From Paenalcaligenes hermetiae (GTDB lineage Bacteria > Pseudomonadota > Gammaproteobacteria > Burkholderiales > Burkholderiaceae_B), in NCBI RefSeq assembly GCF_039543645.1, contig NZ_BAABKD010000002.1, forward strand, positions 186,001-250,000: a stretch of DNA of 64,000 nt. The letters are read 5' to 3'. Below the pieces are notes generated by a model. The model was not told the DNA's origin and did not search any database. It saw only the letters and a program-made list of their open reading frames with translations. Position numbers and translations under genes: made by a program. Each line of letters begins with the position of its first letter. Position 1 is the first letter of the stretch. Of this stretch, positions 34,192 to 42,168 are shown in pieces.

Positions 34192-34207
34192 AGAGCAGTC
34201 GCAGCAA

Positions 34208-34585
34208 TTAGTTTGCCACGTTTTTACGTACCAATTTTTCTTTAATGCGAGCTGCTTTACCCGAACGGTTACGTAAGTAGTACAGTTTAGCACGACGAAC
34301 CGCACCACGGCGTTTGACTTCGATACTAGCGATTTGAGGAGAGTACAATTGGAAAGTACGCTCAACCGCTTCGCCAGAAGAAATTTTACGAACGATAAAA
34401 GAAGAGTTCAGACCACGATTGCGTTTAGCAATTACCACGCCCTCGTAAGCCTGTACACGTTTACGTGTACCTTCAACAACGTTTACGTTAACCACAACGG
34501 TATCACCGGGGTTGAACTCAGGAAGGGTTTTGCCTTCGGTTAGGCGCTGGATTTCTTCCTGTTCGAGGATATCAATAATATTCAC
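34208..34585 (-). CDS. rplS: 50S ribosomal protein L19
   Basis: Ribosomal protein at the 30S-50S interface. The 125-residue product has VQAYEGVVIAKRNRGLNSSF and VRRAKLYYLRNRSGKAARIK, both diagnostic of L19. I use the GTG at 34585 with TTTGGAG seven bases upstream; a TTG four codons earlier would lie on this site. In most proteobacteria rplS is the last gene of rpsP-rimM-trmD-rplS. Here trmD is not upstream: the next gene is the 48-codon SOS-type small gene. Confidence 0.95.
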   Translation of the reverse strand: MNIIDILEQEEIQRLTEGKTLPEFNPGDTVVVNVNVVEGTRKRVQAYEGVVIAKRNRGLNSSFIVRKISSGEAVERTFQLYSPQIASIEVKRRGAVRRAKLYYLRNRSGKAARIKEKLVRKNVAN

Positions 34586-34706
34586 AATAAGCTCCAAAAA
34601 GCATCTTATACGGGCCTTTGTTGTTAAATAACGCCCGACAGAGGATGAACCAGCTATTTTAGCACTAAAAACCCAGTAAAAGAAAGAAAAAGAGAAGCAA
34701 AGTGAT

Positions 34707-34853
34707 TTAATGCCACAACAACAAACGGTTGAGCCAACGTGGGCGCAATTTTAGACGCTGATAACGTTTGTACATGTCTAAGGTGCTTTTTTGAGCAAGC
34801 CAAGGATTGGCTTGACAGCGAATCACGTAATGGGCAAAAGAGGTTGAGCGCAT
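34707..34853 (-). CDS. Very basic 48-residue protein behind a LexA-type box
   Basis: I do not recognise this family. The 48-codon gene starts at an ATG with AGGAG six bases upstream, the best ribosome site in the area. The product opens MRSTSFAHYVIRCQANPWLA and ends in an arginine/lysine/leucine/tryptophan-rich stretch, MYKRYQRLKLRPRWLNRLLL. It has one cysteine, no signal peptide and no clear membrane span; the C-terminal half could form a cationic amphipathic helix. A near-consensus LexA box lies 32 bases upstream, so damage-induced expression is expected. A small cell-division inhibitor, toxin or nucleic-acid-binding peptide are possible roles, none demonstrated. It lies upstream of rplS on the same strand with no evident terminator between. 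Confidence 0.6.
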   Translation of the reverse strand: MRSTSFAHYVIRCQANPWLAQKSTLDMYKRYQRLKLRPRWLNRLLLWH

Positions 34854-34884
34854 AGTGTCTCCTGCTAAGCAAATTAACTGAATA

Positions 34885-34904
34885 TACTGTATATCCATAC
34901 AGTT
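34885..34904 (-). promoter_or_regulatory. LexA (SOS) box
   Basis: On the plus strand the site reads TACTGTATATCCATACAGTT, against the gamma/beta-proteobacterial LexA consensus TACTGTATATATATACAGTA. The invariant CTG-N10-CAG core is intact (34887-34902) and only three positions differ. On the minus strand TTGCTA (34916-34911) and TACAGT, 17 bases apart, give a promoter whose spacer and -10 are covered by the box, the usual layout for LexA repression. Confidence 0.8.
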
Positions 34905-34938
34905 ATTTTAGCAAGAGCTTATGCAGCCAATCCACAAC

Positions 34939-34971
34939 AAAAAAGCCTTTGCTTTAAATAAAAGCAAAGGC
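34939..34971 (-). terminator. Rho-independent terminator of the acyl-CoA dehydrogenase gene
   Basis: GCCTTTGCTTT (34945-34955) pairs perfectly with AAAGCAAAGGC (34961-34971). On the minus strand it is followed by six T. It lies about 25 bases past the stop codon. Confidence 0.9.
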
Positions 34972-34994
34972 CTCAAAACAAAAAACGTTAGTTA

Positions 34995-36791
34995 TTAAGA
35001 ATATAAAGAATAGGTATCCATCACTTTACTACCCGCAATGGCTTGAACATGCGCCTGCGCTCGCGGTAAAACATAAGTAGCGTAGCAAACCGCAGTACTA
35101 CGCTTTTGCGTCGAAAACTCATCCTCTTGACCTGTACAAGCCAACGCCGATTTAGCCATTTTCCACCCACCTAATACTGTACCGGCCAGCATCAAAAAAG
35201 GCACACTACCAAAATAAACAGCTCGTGCTTGTTTGTCTTGATGCCACTGATTGATGTACTGCACTGCTTTTGCATAGGCTGAGCATGCTTGGTCTAGGCG
35301 TTCTGCTATGTACTGTAGGGCCTCATCTTCTGCATGAGTCCGCAGCTGCTCTACCGTGCTTTGCACTTCGGCCAATAGAGCTAACGCTGTTTCCCCCGTA
35401 TCGCGCACCAACTTACGTCCAATTAGATCATTAGCTTGAATTGCCGTGGTGCCCTCGTAAATAGAAAACACGCGTGCATCACGCATATACTGAGCCACAC
35501 CGGTTTCTTCAATAAAGCCCATCCCACCATGAACCTGTATACCTAGTGAGGTGACCTCTTTGACCATTTCCGTGGCGAAGCCTTTGGTTATTGGTACAAA
35601 AAACTCATAGCGCGTTTGGTAGTGCTGGCGTAATGATGCATCAGGCGTTTTCAGAGCCATATCTTTTAACCAAGCCGCATAATACGTAAAAGCTCGTGTA
35701 GCTTCGGTTAGGGCTCGCATCGTTTGTAGCATCCGCTCCACATCAGGATGATGGTAAATAGGGGCAGGCGCGGGATATTTTTTATTTAAATCTGCACCCT
35801 GCTTGCGTTCTGCCGCATACGCTTGCGCGCTATACCAAGCGCGATCTGCGATAGCCAGCCCTTGTAGGGCCACGGCATAACGGGCGGCGTTCATGGTGAT
35901 AAACATGTACTCTAAGCCGCGATTAAGCTCACCTATTAAATACCCAATGGCTCCAGCCCCTACCTCGCCCTTGTTATCACCATACAGCATTACTGCCGTG
36001 GGGCTACCATGTAGCCCTAGCTTATGCTCTAACGAAGCGCAGTACACATCATTACGGCTACCCTGCGCGTAATCACCTTGGGCGTGAGCTAGGTACTTGG
36101 GCACTAAAAACAGTGACAACCCCCGAATCCCTTCTGGAGCATTCGGCGTACGCGCTAACACTAAATGTAAAATATTTTCTGCTAAATCATGCTCACCATA
36201 GGAAATAAATATTTTTTCCCCTTGAAGACGATAAGACCCGTCTGCCTGTGGTGTGGCCATGCATTTCACTAGCGATAAATCTGAACCTGCTTGAGCTTCG
36301 GTCAGGTTCATTGTGCCAGTCCAGCGACCTTCTAGCATAGGTGGCAAATAACATGCTTTTTGCTCAGGTGTTCCCGCTTGCGATAAAGTTTCAATCACTG
36401 AGTCTGTCAGTAAAGAACATAAGGCAAACGAGGCACACCCCGCATTCATGTTTTCACCAAATATTGCCCCAATCAGCTTAGGTAAGCCCTGACCGCCAAT
36501 AGCCTCTTCATGCTGTAAGCCCTGCCAGCCAGCTTGCGCAAATGCCGCAAAGGTTTCCTTGAACCCTGGTGTCGTCGTTACCTGCCCCTGATTCAGGACA
36601 GCCGGCTCACGATCTGAAACCGGATTGAGTGGCACAACCTCTTGCTCAATGAATCGTGCCCCCTCGTCTAAGACGGCTTGGAGCAAGTCTAACGATAACT
36701 CTTCATGACCGGGCAATGCCAATAATGCTGGGGTATCAATAATATGTTCAAGCAAAAAATGAATATCAGAACGTGGAATACGATAGCTCAT
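34995..36791 (-). CDS. Acyl-CoA dehydrogenase (long, four-domain type)
   Basis: Flavin-dependent acyl-CoA dehydrogenase of 598 residues, about 200 longer than the short-chain enzymes because of an extra C-terminal helical domain. Landmarks are MNLTEAQAGSDLSLV (flavin/substrate region), VHGGMGFIEETGVAQYMRDA and IYEGTTAIQANDLIGRK, which carries the catalytic glutamate region. This architecture is shared with 3-methylmercaptopropionyl-CoA dehydrogenase (DmdC) and related enzymes; the chain substrate cannot be named. It is followed upstream by etfBA, its likely electron acceptor. Confidence 0.9.
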   Translation of the reverse strand: MSYRIPRSDIHFLLEHIIDTPALLALPGHEELSLDLLQAVLDEGARFIEQEVVPLNPVSDREPAVLNQGQVTTTPGFKETFAAFAQAGWQGLQHEEAIGGQGLPKLIGAIFGENMNAGCASFALCSLLTDSVIETLSQAGTPEQKACYLPPMLEGRWTGTMNLTEAQAGSDLSLVKCMATPQADGSYRLQGEKIFISYGEHDLAENILHLVLARTPNAPEGIRGLSLFLVPKYLAHAQGDYAQGSRNDVYCASLEHKLGLHGSPTAVMLYGDNKGEVGAGAIGYLIGELNRGLEYMFITMNAARYAVALQGLAIADRAWYSAQAYAAERKQGADLNKKYPAPAPIYHHPDVERMLQTMRALTEATRAFTYYAAWLKDMALKTPDASLRQHYQTRYEFFVPITKGFATEMVKEVTSLGIQVHGGMGFIEETGVAQYMRDARVFSIYEGTTAIQANDLIGRKLVRDTGETALALLAEVQSTVEQLRTHAEDEALQYIAERLDQACSAYAKAVQYINQWHQDKQARAVYFGSVPFLMLAGTVLGGWKMAKSALACTGQEDEFSTQKRSTAVCYATYVLPRAQAHVQAIAGSKVMDTYSLYS

Positions 36792-36821
36792 ATAATCTCT
36801 CCACCGAAATAGCCAGTTATT

Positions 36822-36850
36822 AAAAAAGCCTGCAGAATATCTCTACAGGC
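36822..36850 (-). terminator. Rho-independent terminator of etfBA
   Basis: AAGCCTG and CAGGCTT pair with a few inner matches around ATATT. The minus strand continues TTTTAAT. It starts about ten bases after the etfA stop. Confidence 0.8.
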
Positions 36851-36858
36851 TTAATTTT

Positions 36859-37788
36859 TTATAGCGCTTGAGTTAGCTCAGGGAGTACTTCGAATAAGTC
36901 TGCCACTAAACCGTAATCAGCTACGCTGAAGATAGGTGCTTCAGGATCTTTGTTAATCGCTACAATCACTTTCGAGTCTTTCATCCCAGCTAAGTGCTGA
37001 ATCGCTCCTGAAATACCCACTGCAATATAAAGCTGTGGCGCCACAATCTTACCGGTTTGGCCAACCTGCCAATCGTTAGGTGCATAACCCGCGTCAACTG
37101 CTGCGCGTGAGGCCCCTACCGCAGCCCCTAGCTTATCTGCTAAGGCATCAATTAAGGCAAAATTTTCTTTGCTGCCTAAACCACGCCCACCTGAAACCAC
37201 CACAGTAGCATCGGCCAAATCAGGGCGATCACTTTGTGCAATCTGACGTTCTACAAAAGTGGTTTTACCACTGTCTGCCACCGCATCAATATTTTCTATT
37301 GGGGCACTGCCACCCGTTGCTTGCACCGCATCAAAAGCGGTAGGACGCACGGTTAACACAAGCTTAGCGTCGGCACATTGCACGGTCGCAATCGCATTAC
37401 CAGCATAAATAGGGCGTGTAAACGTATCGGCTGATTCTACCGATAAAATATCGGAGATCTGTGCCACGTCCAGTTTAGCCGCTACCCGGGGTGCGACGTT
37501 TTTACCGGCTGCTGTTGCCGCAAATAAAATATAACGATAACTATCAGCCAAAGCTAAAACTTGTGCAGCCACGTTCTCGGCTAAGCCATTGGCTAATGGC
37601 TCTGCATCCGCCAATAGTACTTTTGCCACACCATCAATTTGCGCAGCTGCCTGAGCCACCGCAGAGGCTTGGTTCCCAGCTACTAAAAGGTGAATGTCCT
37701 GCCCTAACTGCTTAGCCGCGGCAATAGTATTTAAGGTTGCGCTTTTGAGCTCGGTATTATCGTGTTCTGCAATCACTAAAATCGACAT
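36859..37788 (-). CDS. etfA: Electron transfer flavoprotein alpha subunit
   Basis: Large subunit of the FAD-containing electron carrier that accepts electrons from acyl-CoA dehydrogenases and passes them to ETF-ubiquinone oxidoreductase. The 309 residues carry the C-terminal FAD-binding domain: SGGRGLGSKENF, GAAVGASRAAVDAGY, VGQTGKIVAPQLYIAVGISG and INKDPEAPIF. The N-terminal domain is degenerate, as usual. The gene follows etfB without a gap. Confidence 0.96.
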   Translation of the reverse strand: MSILVIAEHDNTELKSATLNTIAAAKQLGQDIHLLVAGNQASAVAQAAAQIDGVAKVLLADAEPLANGLAENVAAQVLALADSYRYILFAATAAGKNVAPRVAAKLDVAQISDILSVESADTFTRPIYAGNAIATVQCADAKLVLTVRPTAFDAVQATGGSAPIENIDAVADSGKTTFVERQIAQSDRPDLADATVVVSGGRGLGSKENFALIDALADKLGAAVGASRAAVDAGYAPNDWQVGQTGKIVAPQLYIAVGISGAIQHLAGMKDSKVIVAINKDPEAPIFSVADYGLVADLFEVLPELTQAL

Positions 37789-38538
37789 TTAAATCACCTT
37801 TGCTTCGTTTTTTAGTTTATCAATGAGTGTGGCCACATCCGCAACTATTTCGCCAGCAGCTCGTGGGGCAGGCTCAGTTACTTTCAACGTTTGGATGCGT
37901 GGCGTTACGTCAACCCCCAGCTCATCGGGAGACAACACATCAATGGTTTTTTTCTTTGCCTTCATGATGTTTGGCAAAGTTACGTAACGAGGCTCATTCA
38001 AGCGCAAGTCCGTCGTCACCACAGCAGGCAAAGACATTGATAAGGTTTCTAATCCGCCGTCGACCTCGCGTGTGACTTTAAGAGTAGTGCCGTCGATTTC
38101 AATCTGGCTAGCAAAGGTAGCTTGGGGCCAGTCTAATAGGGCGGCCAGCATTTGTCCGGTTTGGTTCGCATCATCATCAATCGCTTGCTTACCTAAAATC
38201 ACCAATTGAGGCTGCTCTTTGTCTACCACCGCCTTTAAAAGCTTAGCTACCGCCAAGGGCTGCAGCTCCGCATCGGTTTCTACCTGAACCGAACGATCTG
38301 CTCCAATCGCCATCGCAGTACGTAAGGTTTCTTGGCATGGTTTTTCACCGCAAGATACCGCCACGACCTCTGTCGCGACCCCTTTTTCTTTAAGACGAAT
38401 GGCTTCTTCCACTGCAATTTCATCAAAGGGGTTCATAGACATTTTGACGTTCGCAATATCTACCCCTGTTTGATCTGATTTCACGCGCACCTTGACGTTA
38501 TGGTCAACTACACGTTTCACGGGCACTAAAACCTTCAT
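37789..38538 (-). CDS. etfB: Electron transfer flavoprotein beta subunit
   Basis: Small subunit of ETF, which binds AMP structurally and contacts the dehydrogenase partner. The 249 residues include MKVLVPVKRVVDHNVKVRV, MNPFDEIAVEEAIRLKEK, LGKQAIDDDANQTGQMLAALL and the recognition-loop region EVDGGLETLSMSLPAVVT. It is the first gene of the etfBA operon. Confidence 0.96.
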   Translation of the reverse strand: MKVLVPVKRVVDHNVKVRVKSDQTGVDIANVKMSMNPFDEIAVEEAIRLKEKGVATEVVAVSCGEKPCQETLRTAMAIGADRSVQVETDAELQPLAVAKLLKAVVDKEQPQLVILGKQAIDDDANQTGQMLAALLDWPQATFASQIEIDGTTLKVTREVDGGLETLSMSLPAVVTTDLRLNEPRYVTLPNIMKAKKKTIDVLSPDELGVDVTPRIQTLKVTEPAPRAAGEIVADVATLIDKLKNEAKVI

Positions 38539-38614
38539 CAGGTTATCTCCAATTTAGCTAATTAATAGATTGTGCAAAGCAATAAATATTATGCCCTAAG
38601 CATAAATAAAAAAC

Positions 38615-39547
38615 CTATTCGTTTTTCAGGCCAGCTAACGCCTGAATGTGCTGCTGCACACTACGAGCCAGAGAGGATAAATCGTACCCCCCCTCAAGTA
38701 CACTGATAGCACGACCCTGAGCGCTGGAAGCGGTTGCTTGCATGACCTGTTGGGTTATCCAAGCAAAGTCTTCATCACCAAGCTGTAGTTGCGCCATATC
38801 ATCAGCTTCATGAGCATCAAAGCCGGCAGAAAAGAACACCAACTTTGGTTTTAATTGACGCAGCTTTGGCAGCCAATAGGTGTTTACTATATGACGAATT
38901 TGCTCTGAATCAGCACCAGCTGCTACTGGTTCATTGTACATGTTCGCCGCTGCCGGAGAATGTCGAGTCGACGGATAATAAGGATGTTGATAAAAACCAA
39001 ACATATAGACTTGCTCGTGATGAGCAAAAATATCCTCTGTGCCATTGCCATGATGAGCATCAAAATCAATAATAACCACTTGATCTAGCTCATAATGTTC
39101 CAATGCATAAGCCGCTGCTACCGCCACATTATTAAAAAAACAAAACCCCATCGCGCGATCAAAACATGCATGATGTCCAGGAGGACGCACTGCACAAAAA
39201 GCCGATTTCGTATGCCCTCCTAGCACATGGTCAACAGCAGTAATCCCCGCTCCCGCGGCATAATAAGCGGCTTCCAGCGTAATCGGATTAAGGCGTGTAT
39301 CTGCATCCACCTCGGCGTAACCATGCTGTGGTGTGCGCTGACGTAAATTAAGGATATGATGGAGACTGTGTACGCGTAGCAAATCCTCATCGGTTGCTTT
39401 TTTGGGTGTCACTTGGCAAATCAAATCGGCAAGACCACTATTTTGCAGCTGTCGTTCTATCGCCTGTAAACGTAGTGGGCTTTCTGGATGTTCCGCACCC
39501 ATTTCATGTAAACGAAATAGGGGATGAGTAATAAAAATTGTCTCCAT
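38615..39547 (-). CDS. Histone deacetylase-family zinc amidohydrolase
   Basis: Arginase/deacetylase-fold enzyme of 310 residues. Its active-site residues are visible: VRPPGHHAC (the histidine pair), FCFFNNVAVAAAYAL, and the zinc ligands in IIDFDAHHGNGTEDIF. Bacterial members deacetylate polyamines, acetoin-pathway proteins (AcuC) or unknown substrates; the exact substrate is not readable. It is divergent from mltB with only 11 bases between the start codons. Confidence 0.88.
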   Translation of the reverse strand: METIFITHPLFRLHEMGAEHPESPLRLQAIERQLQNSGLADLICQVTPKKATDEDLLRVHSLHHILNLRQRTPQHGYAEVDADTRLNPITLEAAYYAAGAGITAVDHVLGGHTKSAFCAVRPPGHHACFDRAMGFCFFNNVAVAAAYALEHYELDQVVIIDFDAHHGNGTEDIFAHHEQVYMFGFYQHPYYPSTRHSPAAANMYNEPVAAGADSEQIRHIVNTYWLPKLRQLKPKLVFFSAGFDAHEADDMAQLQLGDEDFAWITQQVMQATASSAQGRAISVLEGGYDLSSLARSVQQHIQALAGLKNE

Positions 39548-39558
39548 AAGGTTCGAGT

Positions 39559-40716
39559 ATGTTAAAAAATATGCGCTTTATTCACGCTGGTTTTTATAGT
39601 TTGTTGTTGGCAGGATGCGCAACTTCTAACTCTCATCCACCAACCACCCCGACTTCTTCTATTCATACCACCACAACTCAAAGCGCACCAGCCCCAAAAG
39701 CAGAAGTTGTCCACCCTAAGAGCGGAAACTCTATTCAGGGACGCCAAGATTATTTTCAAGCCGACGGTTCACTGAGCCCCTATCTTCACAGCTGGGCGCA
39801 AGAGCTCGCTCTAAAAAATCAAATCCCATTCGAGCTTATTCAGTCCATTCTGCAGTCAGCTTCTTATAATGCACAAGCAGCGCGTCTTATGGCGCCTAAT
39901 AAAGGGCAAATTAAACGCAGCTGGTCTACCTACAAAAACCGTTTTATTGAGCCCATTCGCATTCAAGCAGGGCTTGATTTTTGGCAAAAGCATGCCTCTG
40001 TCATCAACCCAATTGCCGACCGCTATGGTATTCCCCCTGAAATCATTGTGTCGATTATTGGAGTGGAAACTATCTATGGGCGCTATACAGGTGACTTTCG
40101 TGTCGTCGATGCCCTATTAACACTCGGTTTCAGCTATCCTGATAACTCACGCCCTGAGCGTGGTCAACTATTTCGCGATCAACTGGCTGATCTGATTGTG
40201 CTGCATCATCAGGGGAAGATCAATGCTTATGATGCAACTGGCTCCTTTGCCGGTGCAATGGGGCTACCTCAATTTATGCCTGGTAGTTTAATGCGCTATG
40301 CAGTCGATGCTGACGGCGATGGCAAAATCGATCTTTATCACTCCATTGCCGACGTAAGTGCTTCTGTTGCCAATTTTTTAATTGAGCATGGCTGGAAGCC
40401 CGAGCTCCCTGTATTTATTCCTGCTACGATTCATGAAAAACAAGCTAAATCTCTGGTTGATGGCGGTTTGGCTCCCACACTAACCTGGCAACAGATCCAA
40501 AACGCTCAAGCTGTCTCTGTCTCCAAACCTTTGCCTAAGACATGGCAACATACACCACTTGGCATCATTAACCTAGTAGAGGAGTCTAAAGGTACAGCTG
40601 AGTATCGGCTTGCCACCCAAAACTTCTTTGCGATCACCGCCTATAACCGCAGCTATTTTTATGCTGCCACGGTTGCAGATTTTGCTCAACTGCTCGCCCA
40701 ACGCTTCTATAAATAA
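39559..40716 (+). CDS. mltB: Lytic murein transglycosylase B
   Basis: Membrane-anchored lytic transglycosylase that cleaves peptidoglycan with formation of 1,6-anhydro-MurNAc. The 385-residue product begins with a lipoprotein signal whose lipobox LLAGC places the acylated cysteine at residue 20, then a threonine/proline-rich linker. The catalytic domain has the glutamate E170 in IIGVETIYGRYTGDF, then GAMGLPQFMPGSLMRYAVD and a DADGDGKIDL EF-hand-like loop. All are MltB hallmarks. Confidence 0.95.
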   Translation: MLKNMRFIHAGFYSLLLAGCATSNSHPPTTPTSSIHTTTTQSAPAPKAEVVHPKSGNSIQGRQDYFQADGSLSPYLHSWAQELALKNQIPFELIQSILQSASYNAQAARLMAPNKGQIKRSWSTYKNRFIEPIRIQAGLDFWQKHASVINPIADRYGIPPEIIVSIIGVETIYGRYTGDFRVVDALLTLGFSYPDNSRPERGQLFRDQLADLIVLHHQGKINAYDATGSFAGAMGLPQFMPGSLMRYAVDADGDGKIDLYHSIADVSASVANFLIEHGWKPELPVFIPATIHEKQAKSLVDGGLAPTLTWQQIQNAQAVSVSKPLPKTWQHTPLGIINLVEESKGTAEYRLATQNFFAITAYNRSYFYAATVADFAQLLAQRFYK

Positions 40717-40752
40717 AAAAAAAGCCCTGCTCGCAATACGCGAAGCAGGGCA
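40717..40752 (-). terminator. Rho-independent terminator of cysM
   Basis: GCCCTGC and GCAGGGC pair with an inner CGC/GCG match. On the minus strand nine T follow. It lies 25 bases past the cysM stop and also ends the convergent mltB region. Confidence 0.85.
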
Positions 40753-40775
40753 CTCATCAACATAATCTCAAAAAT

Positions 40776-41681
40776 CTAATTAAACACACCGGTAGATAAA
40801 TAACGGTCCCCACGGTCGCACACAATAAAAGCGATGGTGGCATTTTCTACACGCTGTGCCACGCGTAACGCCGCTACTAAAGCGCCCGCGGAGGATATAC
40901 CCGCAAAAATCCCCTCTTTAGCCGCAAGCTCGCGTGCCATATTCTCGGCCTCATCTTGGGTAATCGCTTCGAGCGCATCGACTTTGGAGGGGTCATAGAT
41001 CTTAGGCAAATATTCCTCGGGCCACTTACGAATGCCCGGAATTTGTGCCCCCTCGGCAGGTTGCGCACCAATAATTTGGATATCGGGATTTTTAGCACGC
41101 AAATAGTTACCAACCCCCATAATGGTTCCTGTCGTCCCCATAGCGCTGACAAAATGCGTAATTTGCCCCTCTGTTTGCTCCCAGAGCTCAGGCCCTGTAC
41201 CTTGGATGTGGGCTAAAGGATTATCCTCGTTGGCAAATTGGTCCAATACCAACCCCTTACCCTCGGCCTGCATAGATAGGGCTAGATCACGCGCGTATTC
41301 CATACCACCTGCATCAGCGGGGGTCAAAATCAACTGCGCTCCATAGGCAGTCATCGAGGCACGACGCTCTACGGATAAATTATCCGGCATGATAAGAATC
41401 ATTTTATAGCCACGCACCGCGGCAATCATGGCTAAAGCAATACCCGTATTGCCACTGGTGGCTTCGATTAGCGTGTCACCTGGTTTAATTAGCCCCCGTG
41501 CTTCGGCCATACGAATCATTGAGCTCGCAGCTCGATCTTTAACGGACCCAGCTGGGTTATTGCCTTCTAGCTTGGCTAAAATCACATTTCCACGACCGAC
41601 TTGGTACTGCTCTGGTAAACGTTGTAGACGCACCAATGGCGTCATCCCAATGGTGTCCTCTATGGTTGGGTAATTTTTCAT
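40776..41681 (-). CDS. cysM: Cysteine synthase B (O-acetylserine sulfhydrylase)
   Basis: PLP enzyme that makes cysteine from O-acetylserine, able to use thiosulfate as well as sulfide in the CysM branch. The 301 residues carry the PLP lysine K48 in NNPAGSVKDRAA and the substrate loop EATSGNTGIALAM. The SVKDR wording and short C-terminus favour CysM over CysK. I start at the ATG at 41681 (MKNYPTIEDT), with AGGGA six bases upstream, rather than at an ATG six codons earlier. Confidence 0.93.
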   Translation of the reverse strand: MKNYPTIEDTIGMTPLVRLQRLPEQYQVGRGNVILAKLEGNNPAGSVKDRAASSMIRMAEARGLIKPGDTLIEATSGNTGIALAMIAAVRGYKMILIMPDNLSVERRASMTAYGAQLILTPADAGGMEYARDLALSMQAEGKGLVLDQFANEDNPLAHIQGTGPELWEQTEGQITHFVSAMGTTGTIMGVGNYLRAKNPDIQIIGAQPAEGAQIPGIRKWPEEYLPKIYDPSKVDALEAITQDEAENMARELAAKEGIFAGISSAGALVAALRVAQRVENATIAFIVCDRGDRYLSTGVFN

Positions 41682-41745
41682 TGCAATCCCTATAAGCATC
41701 TTTGATATGACAACTCATATCTCTCTATATATGATACTGATTCGA

Positions 41746-42087
41746 CTACGTTTTAGGGGCTTTTTTTGTATTTTTGTCTACAGGTAAAGCATTGGTAGCT
41801 GGCGTTAACTGCAAACCAGCATCAATTAACCCCTGTAAACGTTTAGCCCCAATACCTTTGACTCGATCCGACAAATCCTGAAAAGAAACATAAGGACCAC
41901 CACGCTCACGCTCTTCGAGGATTCGTTGTGCCATTTTTGGCCCAATCCCTTTTATTTGCTGTAGCTGTGTGGCTGAGGCACTGTTCAAGTCCACAGCACC
42001 TGCTTGAAATGCGACCAAACAACTGACTAGCAATACCGCTAAGCGTACCCAAAATAACGGATTAGAAAAAAATTGAACTAGACGCAT
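41746..42087 (-). CDS. comEA: ComEA-like helix-hairpin-helix DNA-binding protein
   Basis: Short exported or membrane-anchored protein (113 residues) with one N-terminal hydrophobic segment ending near FQAGA. Two helix-hairpin-helix motifs follow: LNSASATQLQQIKGIGPKMAQRI, read in two parts, and LSDRVKGIGAKRLQGLI. ComEA proteins bind incoming DNA in the periplasm during natural transformation, though many free-standing copies have no tested role. A very strong GGAGG site precedes the ATG. It lies 81 bases after hldD. Confidence 0.85.
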   Translation of the reverse strand: MRLVQFFSNPLFWVRLAVLLVSCLVAFQAGAVDLNSASATQLQQIKGIGPKMAQRILEERERGGPYVSFQDLSDRVKGIGAKRLQGLIDAGLQLTPATNALPVDKNTKKAPKT

Positions 42088-42168
42088 TATGACCTCCTTC
42101 GTTTTTTCCTAGTATTCACTAAGAAGGAAATGGCGCCTAGTTCGCAAAATTACGCAGCTAAAAAAATC

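Noticed and set aside
34150..34365. In-frame N-terminal extension of the Nudix hydrolase
   Set aside because: It would read backward through the rplS terminator and into rplS; the conserved family region starts after the ATG at 34149.
34654..34872. A 72-codon minus-strand frame overlapping the small SOS-type gene
   Set aside because: It overlaps the 48-codon gene in another frame and lacks a ribosome site at its start, while the other frame has AGGAG at the right distance.
38576..38606. TTATGC/GCATAA dyad between etfB and the deacetylase-family gene
   Set aside because: The arms are short and AT-rich and the following T content is weak; it may be a poor terminator but cannot be supported.
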